In this document: in pieces, positions 27,750 through 36,466 of the stretch
Layout: each line of letters starts with the position of its first letter
Position numbering within the stretch: the first letter of the stretch is position 1
Assembly: GCA_046291695.1 (NCBI GenBank)
Contig: JBKBSO010000009.1
Coordinates: 90,267 to 154,266, forward strand
Direction: 5' to 3'
Length of the DNA stretch: 64,000 bases
DNA from: PNNG01 sp046291695
GTDB taxonomy: Bacteria > Bacteroidota > Bacteroidia > UBA7662
The notes under the pieces: generated by a model
Seen by the model: the letters and a program-made list of their open reading frames with translations, nothing else
What the model was told of the DNA's origin: nothing
Databases searched by the model: none
Position numbers and translations under genes: made by a program

Positions 27750-27910
27750 GTTAGCCTTTTTAGATTAAAAGCGCTTAAAATTAAATATTCCAAACAACTA
27801 CAAATAACTTTCTTTTCGAAATTTATGCATTTTGCACCATTTGGGGAAGGTAAAGATACTTGTATTTGTGATAAGTAAAAGGAATGAATTAAAAAAATAT
27901 TGCATTTCTG

Positions 27911-28840
27911 TTACAAAAATCTCGGAGACCTGATGATTACCTGAGGCTTTTCAGGGAATACAATATTAAAATCGTAACCGATAAATATCTCATGAGATCC
28001 CGCATGCAGGGGAGATAATGCCCCCAAACTATAGTCATACGAATAACCCACGCGTACTTTTTTTCCTACATTAGCACCCACCATAAAAATGGCAGCATCC
28101 CCGGTAGAATACCCTCCACCAAACCAAAATTTATCACGGAAGGTAGCCAATACGTTAAAGTCTGCCTGAAAAACAGAGGCATTTGTTTTGAGTAAGGTTG
28201 AAGGCGTGATTTTGAAAGACTCACCTACCGGAATGTGGTACCCCCCTGAAATAAAGAAGTTTCGCTCAACCGTAATCTCCGCGCCCGTATTGTTGTATTG
28301 TACTACCGGATTATTCAAACGATTCGATGACAAATTGATATACATATCTTCACTGGTATAGTGAATTCCCGCCCCCCAGTCAAAGGCCAATGCATTGGTA
28401 CGAGCAGTTACTAGTAAGGGGTCATTCGGGTCGATGGGCTTAAACTTGGTGCCATCGAGTACGCTTTGAAAACCTCCGCCGTATAAACCTATCCCCAAAT
28501 TGCCATTAAATAAATCCATCCGGTAGGCATAAGCCAATCGAAAACTGGTTGTTTGGTTGAAGAACTCATCGTCGCGAGTTGCCTGAAAGCCTAAACCACC
28601 GCCCAAAAATTTTACAGGCAAATGAACACTCGCATGCGTGGTCCGCGGACTGGCATCTTCAGGAATATTCACCCACTGATAGCGATGAATTAAAAAAGTA
28701 CTTATTGCCCCCCTCGATCCAGCCACGGCAGGATTATAGAAAAAGTCGTTGAACATATAATGGTTCCACTTTGGCTCTTGTTGCGCAAACAACTGATGGG
28801 CCGACAGTAGGAACAAAAAGGCAAGTAGAAGCTTTCTCAT
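27911..28840 (-). CDS. porP: PorP/SprF-family outer-membrane protein
   Basis: 309 residues with a signal peptide (MRKLLLAFLFLLSAHQLFA-Q). WNHYMFNDFFYNPAVAGSRG immediately after it is the PorP/SprF hallmark, and alternating beta strands ending in GYDFNIVFPEK... make an outer-membrane barrel. PorP/SprF proteins help attach or export T9SS substrates. Directly upstream of gldK, as in porPKLMN gene clusters, so it is probably the dedicated PorP of the core system rather than one of the many SprF paralogs. Confidence 0.85.
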   Translation of the reverse strand: MRKLLLAFLFLLSAHQLFAQQEPKWNHYMFNDFFYNPAVAGSRGAISTFLIHRYQWVNIPEDASPRTTHASVHLPVKFLGGGLGFQATRDDEFFNQTTSFRLAYAYRMDLFNGNLGIGLYGGGFQSVLDGTKFKPIDPNDPLLVTARTNALAFDWGAGIHYTSEDMYINLSSNRLNNPVVQYNNTGAEITVERNFFISGGYHIPVGESFKITPSTLLKTNASVFQADFNVLATFRDKFWFGGGYSTGDAAIFMVGANVGKKVRVGYSYDYSLGALSPLHAGSHEIFIGYDFNIVFPEKPQVIIRSPRFL

Positions 28841-28908
28841 CCAGTAATTTCCGTTTCAGCTAGCATTTGAAGCTTCTAAATAACGGAAAGTTCACTGTAT
28901 ATACAAGC

Positions 28909-29676
28909 TTACTTATTTACTTTTTTGATATAGGCCTCAATAGCCATGGTCATCGAAGGGGCTTCGGGAGTAGGTGCAGGCACATCAACACGGAGGTTTC
29001 GCTCGGCCATAGCAGCATGGGTTTGTGCACCAAATCCTGCTATTCGCGTGTTACCTTGTTCAAAATCAGGGAAGTTCTCAAAAAGCGACTTGATACCACT
29101 CGGGCTGAAAAAGGCCAACATATCGTATTTGATATCCGCTAAATCACTTAAATCACTCGAAACAGTACGATACATCACCGCCTGCTTAATCTCAATATTT
29201 ATTTTGGAAGCTTCACCAATAAATCCTCCCGACATCACATCTGAACATGGCATTAGGAATTTCTCTTGTTTGTGCTTGAGCATGTATGGCAACAAATCTT
29301 CCATCTTACCATCCCCAAAAAATACCTTCCGCTTGCGCATCTGTATATACTTCTGAACATACACACCTATATTCTCAGATATGCAGAAGTAACGGGTATC
29401 TATCGGCATCTCAATGCGCATCTCTTCACACATTCTGAAAAAATGGTCAATAGCATTGCGACTGTTAAATAAAATAGCGGTGTAGTCGGAGATATTGATT
29501 TTATCTTTCCTAAAATCTTTGGCAGATACCCCTTCTACCTTAATAAATGGACGGAAATCAATCTTAATATTATACTTCCTCGCCAATTCAAAATATGGAG
29601 ACTTTTCGCTCTCAGGTCGAGGTTGCGAAACAAGGATAGTTTTTACTTTCGGGTAGTTGCTCTCAGCGTTAGACAT
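28909..29676 (-). CDS. Uroporphyrinogen-III synthase-like protein
   Basis: 255 residues. The HemD fold pattern is visible: TILVSQPRPESEKSPYFELA at the start, DYTAILFNSRNAIDHFF (the SxNA type motif), PCSDVMSGGFIGE in the middle, and LAFFSPSGIKSLFENF near the end. HemD closes the tetrapyrrole ring. In Bacteroidota a gene of this family is regularly found just before porP and the gld cluster, and whether it works in heme synthesis or is a co-opted relative is unsettled. It overlaps the DUF4271 gene by 8 bases. Confidence 0.75.
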   Translation of the reverse strand: MSNAESNYPKVKTILVSQPRPESEKSPYFELARKYNIKIDFRPFIKVEGVSAKDFRKDKINISDYTAILFNSRNAIDHFFRMCEEMRIEMPIDTRYFCISENIGVYVQKYIQMRKRKVFFGDGKMEDLLPYMLKHKQEKFLMPCSDVMSGGFIGEASKINIEIKQAVMYRTVSSDLSDLADIKYDMLAFFSPSGIKSLFENFPDFEQGNTRIAGFGAQTHAAMAERNLRVDVPAPTPEAPSMTMAIEAYIKKVNK

Positions 29677-30508
29677 TCAGCAGAAATTTGACAATTACAG
29701 CTGTCGGGATTATTTCAACGGCGCAAAAATACAAAATAAAGTGGAAGACGTATGCAGACAACGCCTGCGTAATGTGACGAATGGCAAAAAAATATCGCCA
29801 AACTAAACCGAATGCCAGCAAAAATAGCAATACGCCACCTACTGAACTGGCCAAAATATCAGGAGAAAAAAATACAAAAGGCAAAAACAACACCAGTAGC
29901 ACGCCTAAAACCCGATTGATTAAAAATACTTGACTCAAGTAATAAGCCACCATATCCCTTAATCTAAATAATCGCCCAAAAAAACGGTACAAAATAAATT
30001 TCCCAAAATAAAGCAGACACAGGCAAATGAATAAAACAACTATAACCATCTCCTTTTGCTTAGCAGCCAAAAAAAAGTGATTTTCAGGAATAAACTCAAA
30101 AATCATCATCGCCAACATCACGTTAAAAACGCTTATATACAAGAGCGATAAAGGCGTACGATGATTCGATTGTTCACGCGAAAATTGTATCGATAAGCGA
30201 TAATTGGTTACCGATTGCACCATAAGCTTTAAATAATGCGGCTCTCGTGCAATCAAAAAAACCAGTAAGGCAAATACGAAAAGCAATAGTATAAAATCAA
30301 AATTACGGCTATCCGTTTCTATGGGCAAGATTGCCGGCCGGGTATCCACCAAAAGGTCTTGCCCTTCTTGAGTAACCATGCTAAGGCGGTCAAGACTAAA
30401 AGCATATGTGTCGGGCTCTTCCGCTTTCGAAAAAAAGTCAACCGTTGGAGTATGGGCCCCAACCCAAAAACTGAAGCACAACAGCAGCATTAACAAGCTC
30501 GATCGCAT
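29669..30508 (-). CDS. DUF4271-family membrane protein
   Basis: 279 residues. An N-terminal signal-like helix, a periplasmic segment, then about six transmembrane helices (FILLLFVFALLVFLIA, LLYISVFNVMLAMMIF, MVIVVLFICLCLLYF, VLGVLLVLFLPFVFF, GVLLFLLAFGLVWRYFF, HFILYFCAVEIIPTAVIVKFL). The C-terminal ALSAYVFHFILYFCAVEIIP is the DUF4271 hallmark. No function is established for the family, but it is a regular neighbour of hemD-like and T9SS genes. It overlaps the hemD-like gene by 8 bases. Confidence 0.7.
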   Translation of the reverse strand: MRSSLLMLLLCFSFWVGAHTPTVDFFSKAEEPDTYAFSLDRLSMVTQEGQDLLVDTRPAILPIETDSRNFDFILLLFVFALLVFLIAREPHYLKLMVQSVTNYRLSIQFSREQSNHRTPLSLLYISVFNVMLAMMIFEFIPENHFFLAAKQKEMVIVVLFICLCLLYFGKFILYRFFGRLFRLRDMVAYYLSQVFLINRVLGVLLVLFLPFVFFSPDILASSVGGVLLFLLAFGLVWRYFFAIRHITQALSAYVFHFILYFCAVEIIPTAVIVKFLLNV

Positions 30509-30512
30509 CCCG

Positions 30513-30520
30513 CAAATTTA
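30513..30520 (-). promoter_or_regulatory. -7 box 4 bases from the DUF4271 start codon
   Basis: TAAATTTG on the minus strand (30520-30513), a perfect TAnnTTTG box, ends 4 bases before the ATG at 30508. No clear TTTG lies 17-23 bases upstream. Confidence 0.35.
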
Positions 30521-30529
30521 CAGAATCAA

Positions 30530-32230
30530 CTACAGTAAATAACGATAACCTAAATGCACTTTGGTGTTTCGTGTAGTTAGGGGCTGATTACGCTCATTTC
30601 CAAGCGCATAGGCCACAGAAAACACACCACTTCCTGCCTGAAATGTAATTCCACCTCCAAAACCATATGGAAAATCGCTATACCCCTGCCCTACAGCATC
30701 GTTACGCAACCAGCCTCCGTTCCAAAATAAATACAACCACGAATCGCGATCAAGCAAAAAACGCTGCTCCAAATTCGCTACCAAGTAAGAACTGGCAAAA
30801 ATTGATTCTTCATCAAAACCCTTCAACGTTTTAAACCCACCAAAACGAAACAGCTCGTTAAAATATAAATTCCGGCTAAGTAAAGCCCTGCCATGCCAAT
30901 CAAGTACGGTTTGCCAACGCACCAACCAAGGCACCAACACCTGCCCTTCCGTGTGAAATTGATACTGATCATAATTTCGAGCACCTGAAAAATCACCATC
31001 ACTCAATTGCTCATTGGCTGTACGCCTTCCAGCAGCAGCTCCCAATACCATGCGCCATCCTCTATAAGGATTAAATGCCCGGTCAAGACGCTGTAAGCTA
31101 TATTCCAAGCCATACAGACTGCCATCTACCCTTGCCTGGCTCAATCCGGTTGCTAAAGGACTCCCCAACAAACGATAGCTACGCTGCTGATAAAAACCTT
31201 TGGCATAATTACCAGGGCTAAAAGTATATTCTAATCCTGCCATAGTCTGGACCTCCAGAAAACTTGAGTCACGTCTAAAAAGGCGAAAATCTGCATCAAT
31301 ACCAATGGGGCTGCCGAACAAAAATGGCCAACGAAGTCGTGTTTTTAAATCTTGTGTTCCTTGTTGCAAGCTTCGCCAATTAAAACTAATGAGTTCACCT
31401 CTGCTAAAGGCACTCCAAAGCAATAGATTTAAATCTCCGGTAATTAGTAGCGACTCGTCAACTCCAGCCCCAGGGAAAACGCCAAGCATGCCATCAAAGC
31501 TGTTCACCCTTCGATTGTCAGCTAAAATCGCAATACTAGCCTTATCGTTGTAAAAAAATATTTGTGGGCTTTCGCTCACTGAAGCATAAGGTAATGCATT
31601 TATACGTCGATTAATACGCTGTATATCAAGCTCACGATAATACTGGCCTTCCCTAAGCTGTAAATATCGGGCCAAAACACGTGGATGCAACTTTAAATCA
31701 CCACCCAATCGTAGGCTATCATATACTACCAATTTCCCCTTTTCAAGTCGCGCATAGGCCAATACAGAGGCATCTGTCACCATCAAACTATCGAAGAAAA
31801 ATTGAGCAAATGGGAATCCCTCGTTTTCGGCTTGACGAAGCAATGCAGCAATGAGTTGGTCTAATTCCGTGATATTTAAAGGCTGATTTTCAAAATCACG
31901 ATACCGAAAACCCGTATTAGCCAGATAGTCTGCAGGGATTCCACTGGTGTTCAATTGTGTCCATCGGTATTGCTGCCCATAGTGCACACACACTTCTAAG
32001 CCATTTTCTAAATAACGAAGGGTATCAAATGCGGCAGTAAGGTAGCCACGCGATTGTAAATCGGTGCGCATCCGATCCAATGCACGCGTAGCCGATAAAC
32101 TGTCAGCATACGGCCGAACAACACGATATTCTACTTCACCGCAATCGCGTACATAAAGACTAAAAGTTTGAGCAACCGTTTCTAAAGAGCATCCCAGCAC
32201 CACAAGCATAAAGGCTACAAAACTTCGCAT
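30530..32230 (-). CDS. Omp85/BamA-TamA-like outer-membrane barrel protein
   Basis: 566 residues from the ATG at 32230; an in-frame TTG two codons upstream is less likely. A signal peptide (MRSFVAFMLVVLGCSLETVA-Q) is followed by POTRA-like segments (about 25-230), then a beta-barrel domain with FNPYRGWRMVLGAAAGRR (the conserved substrate/strand motif of surface-antigen barrels), and a C-terminal barrel ending in LGYRYLL, a penultimate-strand pattern recognised by BAM. It is shorter than BamA (about 800), so likely a TamA-like or specialised family member. Function unknown. Same strand as its neighbours. Confidence 0.75.
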   Translation of the reverse strand: MRSFVAFMLVVLGCSLETVAQTFSLYVRDCGEVEYRVVRPYADSLSATRALDRMRTDLQSRGYLTAAFDTLRYLENGLEVCVHYGQQYRWTQLNTSGIPADYLANTGFRYRDFENQPLNITELDQLIAALLRQAENEGFPFAQFFFDSLMVTDASVLAYARLEKGKLVVYDSLRLGGDLKLHPRVLARYLQLREGQYYRELDIQRINRRINALPYASVSESPQIFFYNDKASIAILADNRRVNSFDGMLGVFPGAGVDESLLITGDLNLLLWSAFSRGELISFNWRSLQQGTQDLKTRLRWPFLFGSPIGIDADFRLFRRDSSFLEVQTMAGLEYTFSPGNYAKGFYQQRSYRLLGSPLATGLSQARVDGSLYGLEYSLQRLDRAFNPYRGWRMVLGAAAGRRTANEQLSDGDFSGARNYDQYQFHTEGQVLVPWLVRWQTVLDWHGRALLSRNLYFNELFRFGGFKTLKGFDEESIFASSYLVANLEQRFLLDRDSWLYLFWNGGWLRNDAVGQGYSDFPYGFGGGITFQAGSGVFSVAYALGNERNQPLTTRNTKVHLGYRYLL

Positions 32231-32278
32231 GCACAAATAAACGCGATTTTCGGATACAGATTTCAGTCCGCTCCCAAT

Positions 32279-33751
32279 CTACTTTTCGTCATCGAAGCGA
32301 AACATGCTCCCCAACAAATCGCGAAAGTTTACTCGCCCCTCAAATTGCTGTTTGCTGAATAAAGAATATTCGGCAAGCCCATGTAAAACCAATTCTCGCA
32401 AAAGATAGTCGTGCTCTTGTACCAAACCTGGTTGATAGCGATTCACCAATTCCTCGAGCCCGGGCACTAATGCCAATTGGGAGGAATATTCCCCATCAGA
32501 GGCTTCATTCCACAGGTCAAGGCTGTTTCCTTCTGCAAACCAATCAAGCATAGGTTGGTACACTTGCTCTGATCCTTGCTTTTTCAGCTCCTCTGGATCA
32601 GGAAAAAGCAATGGGTAAAATGACCGGATCGCTTTTTTTATCAGATTACGTGCCACAAGAGCAGGTCCCTCCTGCTCGCCTTCGTATACTAATTCAATTT
32701 TACCCGTGATGGCCGGAATTACAGCAAACAAATCAGCAATACGGACCTTGGTCATTTCAGTGCCATTACGCAAAGCCCTTCGCTCCGCCGCACTTACCAA
32801 TTGCTCGTAAGCTGAAATACTCAGCCGTGCCGATACCCCACTTTTTTGATCCACAAATTCACTGCCTCTTGCCTCAAAACCAATCTGCTCTACCAAATCA
32901 GCCATTAAATCGGCCATTTGCACCCGTTCCCACTGATCGGAGCGCAACTGCGATTCTTGCTTGGTAATTCTTCCAGCGGTTTGTATATCTTTGGGGTAAT
33001 GCGTAAGTATCTGGCTTTCAATCCGGTCTTTAAGCGGAGTAACAATGCTCCCACGATTCGTATAATCTTCGGGATTGGCCGTAAATACAAACTGTAAATC
33101 GAGCGGAAGACGCAGTTTAAAGCCCCTTATCTGAATGTCACCTTCCTGCAGTATATTAAATAGTGAAACCTGAATTCGAGCTTGTAAATCAGGTAATTCG
33201 TTGATCACAAAAATACCCCGGTGAGCCCTAGGGATTAAACCGTAATGAATGACCCGTTCATCGGCATAATGCAGGCGCATATTCGCAGCCTTAATTGGAT
33301 CTATATCGCCAATCAAATCAGCAACACTTACATCCGGGGTCGCCAATTTTTCCGTATATCGCTCTGTACGGTGCACCCAACTTACCGGGGTCCTATCCCC
33401 TTCTTCATCTACCCGGTCAATTCCATAGCGGGTAATGGGATTCATTGGATCATCATACAATTCCGCCCCGTCAATTACGGGAATATATTCGTCAAGAAGC
33501 TCCACCATCAACCGGGCTAGTCGCGTTTTGGCCTGCCCACGTAATCCCAGAAGCAGGATGTTGTGCCTGGCCAAAATAGCACGCTCCATCTCAGGAATTA
33601 CCGTGTCCTCGTAGCCATAAATACCTGCAAATGGCGACTCCCTATTCCGCAGCGCCTTGATCAAATTGGCACGTAATTCATCTTTTATGCCTTTCGGCTT
33701 ATACCCTTGCCCTCTTAATTGACCTAGCGTTTTGATCTTCTCAATATTCAT
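32279..33751 (-). CDS. Mg-chelatase/MoxR-like AAA+ ATPase
   Basis: 490 residues. The Walker A is LLLGLRGQAKTRL (G69, G72, K75, T76; Ala replaces the third Gly). The Walker B region reads GIFVINELPDL, with Asn in the usual Asp position before the catalytic Glu, as is common in this subfamily. Sensor-like LQFVFTANPEDYTNRG follows. The ATPases of this class remodel complexes together with a VWA protein; the VWA gene at 22059-23156 on the same strand is the best candidate partner. A Lys/Arg-rich N-terminus (MNIEKIKTLGQLRG) precedes the AAA domain. Confidence 0.85.
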   Translation of the reverse strand: MNIEKIKTLGQLRGQGYKPKGIKDELRANLIKALRNRESPFAGIYGYEDTVIPEMERAILARHNILLLGLRGQAKTRLARLMVELLDEYIPVIDGAELYDDPMNPITRYGIDRVDEEGDRTPVSWVHRTERYTEKLATPDVSVADLIGDIDPIKAANMRLHYADERVIHYGLIPRAHRGIFVINELPDLQARIQVSLFNILQEGDIQIRGFKLRLPLDLQFVFTANPEDYTNRGSIVTPLKDRIESQILTHYPKDIQTAGRITKQESQLRSDQWERVQMADLMADLVEQIGFEARGSEFVDQKSGVSARLSISAYEQLVSAAERRALRNGTEMTKVRIADLFAVIPAITGKIELVYEGEQEGPALVARNLIKKAIRSFYPLLFPDPEELKKQGSEQVYQPMLDWFAEGNSLDLWNEASDGEYSSQLALVPGLEELVNRYQPGLVQEHDYLLRELVLHGLAEYSLFSKQQFEGRVNFRDLLGSMFRFDDEK

Positions 33752-34010
33752 AAAACGAATTTAGACAATAACAGCCGCAAGCAGAGGCTTGTTTCAGGTT
33801 TTGAAGAAAGAAAAGCGGAGCGATGAATGAAGTATAAAGAAGAAAACGTCGAAAAGCTATGCCAGAAGACGGCAAAGGATGTATAAAATTGACAAAAGCT
33901 TTCGTAGCAACCCATGTCCCGTTCATTGGTATGCGCCCATTGGCTAAAACCACCTGCTTTTTTGAAAAGCCGCCATGCAGAATTTTGCTACCCTTAACTA
34001 AGGCTTATAA
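33752..34010. other. Intergenic stretch without a recognised gene
   Basis: No convincing coding frame or RNA is seen. A TAAATTCG box on the minus strand (33763-33756) ends 4 bases before the start codon of the AAA ATPase and may be its -7 element. The rest is AT-rich and continues into the group II intron remnant. Confidence 0.5.
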
Positions 34011-34358
34011 AACGAGTAGGAAGGTAGGGGCTATTTCCCTACCTGTCCTCTCACACTACCGTGGGAATACCTAGCTGGCGTTTTGCCCGTTGTCTTTGGG
34101 TATCACGTCCCTGCGAACGGGATAGGACGGTAACTACCCCGGAATATGGATGCTGTGAGTTAGGACTTCAGCTTGTTAAGCAGCCTCATCCCATTGGATA
34201 TTCCTGATAAGGTTCCTGTTCCTCGGGGCAAGGTTTTGCCACCGGCTTTCTTCAGATACTATCTCACGCTTGACACCCTTGCCTTAAGCTAGTGCTTGGC
34301 AATTACCTACCCCCACAGTGGACTTGCACCACCTGGTTGATTGGCCTGCGCGGCACAC
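34011..34358 (-). mobile_element. ORF-less group II intron remnant downstream of rpsA
   Basis: On the minus strand the element begins GTGTGCCGCGC (34358), the GUGYG 5' boundary of group II introns, continues with GGTGCAAGTCCAC and GGCAAGGGTGTC, CTGAAGAAAGCCGGTGGC and AGGAACAGGAA, strings typical of domain I, and ends with ACGGTAGTGTGAGAGGACA, a GGTAGGG/CCCTACC hairpin and CCTACTCG (34020-34013), the form of domain VI with its bulged A about seven bases from the end. The reverse-transcriptase reading frame is absent and domain V is not convincing, so it is probably internally deleted and not self-splicing. It sits directly behind a terminator hairpin, the known target preference of group IIC introns. 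Confidence 0.7.
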
Positions 34359-34361
34359 AAC

Positions 34362-34391
34362 AAAAAGCCCCCTACTTGGCAGTAGAGGGCT
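34362..34391 (-). terminator. rpsA intrinsic terminator
   Basis: AGCCCTCTACT (minus, 34391-34381), GCCA loop, AGTAGGGGGCT (34376-34366), then five T. An 11-bp stem with one G-U pair, 22 bases after the rpsA stop. The intron remnant starts 3 bases after the T-tract. Confidence 0.85.
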
Positions 34392-34413
34392 CTGTAATCA
34401 GCAGTGAAAGGGC

Positions 34414-36351
34414 TTATGCCTCTTCACCATCTTCATCTTTCGACTTTTTAGTGGACTTCTTGGCTTTAGCATCCATCTTTTTGATGGCCTCTGCCTGAGC
34501 TTTCTTCTCTGTTTCGAGTATTTGCTCTTTCAAACCTGCCAGTACATCTAAATCACCAAGGGTATCACGATCCTCTTCGCTCTTGGCTTTTTTGCTCTTC
34601 TTGAAGTTCGCAATTTCTGCTTGTTCAGCAGCTTTTTCGCTTTCCTTCTGCTCTTGCCAGGTACGTGTATGTGAAACCACAATACGACGGTTCTCTTTGC
34701 TGAATTCAATTACCTTGAACTCAGCTTCCATATCCGCCATGAGATGCTTACCGTCTTCTTTCTGAAGTTGTTTCTTCGGAGCAAATCCTTCAACGCCATA
34801 CGGCAATTGAACTACTGCACCTTTCTCCTCCATGCTGGTAATGGTACCCTTATGGCTCGAACCTTCTAAGAAGATGGTCTCGAAAGTATCCCAAGGATTC
34901 TCTTCCAACTGCTTGTGCCCAAGGCTCAAACGACGGTTGTCTATATCAATATCGAGTACGATTACGTCAATTTCCTCGTCGCGCTTAATGAATTCAGCAG
35001 GGTGGTTGATTTTTTTGGTCCAGCTTAGGTCACTAACGTGCACCAAACCATCTACACCTTCGCCAAGTTCTACAAACAAACCAAAATTGGTAAGGTTACG
35101 TACAATACCCTTATGCTTGCTACCAACAGGGAACTTTTCTGTGATATTTGTCCAAGGATCAGCCGATAGTTGCTTGATGCCTAGCGACATCTTGCGCTCT
35201 TCGCGGTCGATGCTCAAAACTACAGCTTCAACTTCGTCGCCCTGCTTCATGAAATCTTGTGGATTACGTAAGTGCTGACTCCAGCTCATTTCTGAAACGT
35301 GAATCAAACCTTCAACACCGTTAACGATTTCGAGGAATGCACCGTAATCGGCTACCGTTACTACGCGGCCTTTAACCACTGTACCGGCAACGATTTCTTC
35401 TCCAAGTGCCTCCCAAGGGTGTGAAGTAAGCTGCTTCATGCCCAAACTAATGCGCTTTTTCTCATCGTCGAAGTCGATTACCACAACCTGAATCTTCTGA
35501 TCGAGGCTCAGCACTTCTGAAGGATGATTGATACGTCCCCAACTGATGTCGGTGATATGCAATAAACCGTCAACACCACCCAAGTCAACAAACACACCGA
35601 AATCGGTCATGTTCTTCACCGTGCCTTCGAGCACCTGACCTTTTTCCATCTTGCTCATGATCTCAACTTTTTGCGCCTCGAGATCGTCTTCGATTAGCAC
35701 CTTATGAGATACTACTGCATTGCGGAGGATAGGGTTGATTTTAACAACCTTGAATTCCATGGATTTGCCTACGTATTGATCGTAATCACGTACAGGCTTC
35801 ACATCAATTTGTGAACCAGGCAAGAAGGTCTCGATGCCTTGAACATCTACTACCAATCCACCTTTGGTGCGCGACTTAACGCGACCTTCAATCACCAAAT
35901 CTTCGTCGTGTGACTTTACAATGGTCTCCCAGGCATTCATAATTCGGGCAGCCTTGCGCGAAAGCACCAACTGGCCATCTTTGTCTTCCTGATTAACAAT
36001 AAGAACTTCCACCGTGTCCCCTACTTTGAGGTCCGGAAGATCGCGGAATTCTGAAAGCGGCACCAAGCCGTCTGATTTGAACCCGATGTTTAAAACCACA
36101 TCGCGATCGGTCATACCGGCAACCGTTGCCTGAACAATCTCGTTTGCCTGAATTTGGTTGAGTGTACCACTGTACATCTCTTCCATGCGCTTGCGCTCAT
36201 CTTTCGAATAGCCACCGAACTTCTTTCCGGTGCCTTCCCAGTCAAAATCGCCGGGAGTAGGGATCTTCTCAACAGCAGGTGCAGCTTGCTCAGCTGTCTC
36301 TTCAACCTGCAGGTTTTGCTCAACTGTGTTTTCCAGTTCTTTTTCTGACAT
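34414..36351 (-). CDS. rpsA: 30S ribosomal protein S1
   Basis: 645 residues from the ATG at 36351 (MSEKELEN); a longer in-frame start at 36378 would extend past this and is disfavoured. Six S1 repeats are seen in order, from NEIVQATVAGMTDRDVVL through GQVLEGTVKNMTDFGVFVDLGGVDGLLHI, GTVVKGRVVTVADYGAFL, GSKHKGIVRNLTNFGLFVELGEGVDGLVHV and GSSHKGTITSMEEKGAVV. An acidic N-terminal extension of about 55 residues and a Lys/Glu-rich C-terminus are typical for Bacteroidota S1. It delivers mRNA to the 30S subunit. A consensus promoter lies 41 bases upstream. Confidence 0.95.
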   Translation of the reverse strand: MSEKELENTVEQNLQVEETAEQAAPAVEKIPTPGDFDWEGTGKKFGGYSKDERKRMEEMYSGTLNQIQANEIVQATVAGMTDRDVVLNIGFKSDGLVPLSEFRDLPDLKVGDTVEVLIVNQEDKDGQLVLSRKAARIMNAWETIVKSHDEDLVIEGRVKSRTKGGLVVDVQGIETFLPGSQIDVKPVRDYDQYVGKSMEFKVVKINPILRNAVVSHKVLIEDDLEAQKVEIMSKMEKGQVLEGTVKNMTDFGVFVDLGGVDGLLHITDISWGRINHPSEVLSLDQKIQVVVIDFDDEKKRISLGMKQLTSHPWEALGEEIVAGTVVKGRVVTVADYGAFLEIVNGVEGLIHVSEMSWSQHLRNPQDFMKQGDEVEAVVLSIDREERKMSLGIKQLSADPWTNITEKFPVGSKHKGIVRNLTNFGLFVELGEGVDGLVHVSDLSWTKKINHPAEFIKRDEEIDVIVLDIDIDNRRLSLGHKQLEENPWDTFETIFLEGSSHKGTITSMEEKGAVVQLPYGVEGFAPKKQLQKEDGKHLMADMEAEFKVIEFSKENRRIVVSHTRTWQEQKESEKAAEQAEIANFKKSKKAKSEEDRDTLGDLDVLAGLKEQILETEKKAQAEAIKKMDAKAKKSTKKSKDEDGEEA

Positions 36352-36391
36352 TAATATAGGTATCCTTTCTTGCCTCAATTAAAGGCGGATG

Positions 36392-36422
36392 CAAAGGTAG
36401 CCATTATGTTTAAATATCAAAA
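36392..36422 (-). promoter_or_regulatory. rpsA promoter
   Basis: On the minus strand TTTTG (36422-36418), 18 bases, TACCTTTG (36399-36392), an excellent match to the Bacteroidota primary sigma pattern. The -7 box ends 40 bases before the rpsA ATG. Confidence 0.7.
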
Positions 36423-36466
36423 CCTAAAGCCCGCTAATTTTCAGCCAATTAAAATTTAACTTGCAG

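Noticed and set aside
33859..34074. 71-residue frame near the group II intron
   Set aside because: Crosses the 3' end of the intron remnant and shows no recognisable protein features.
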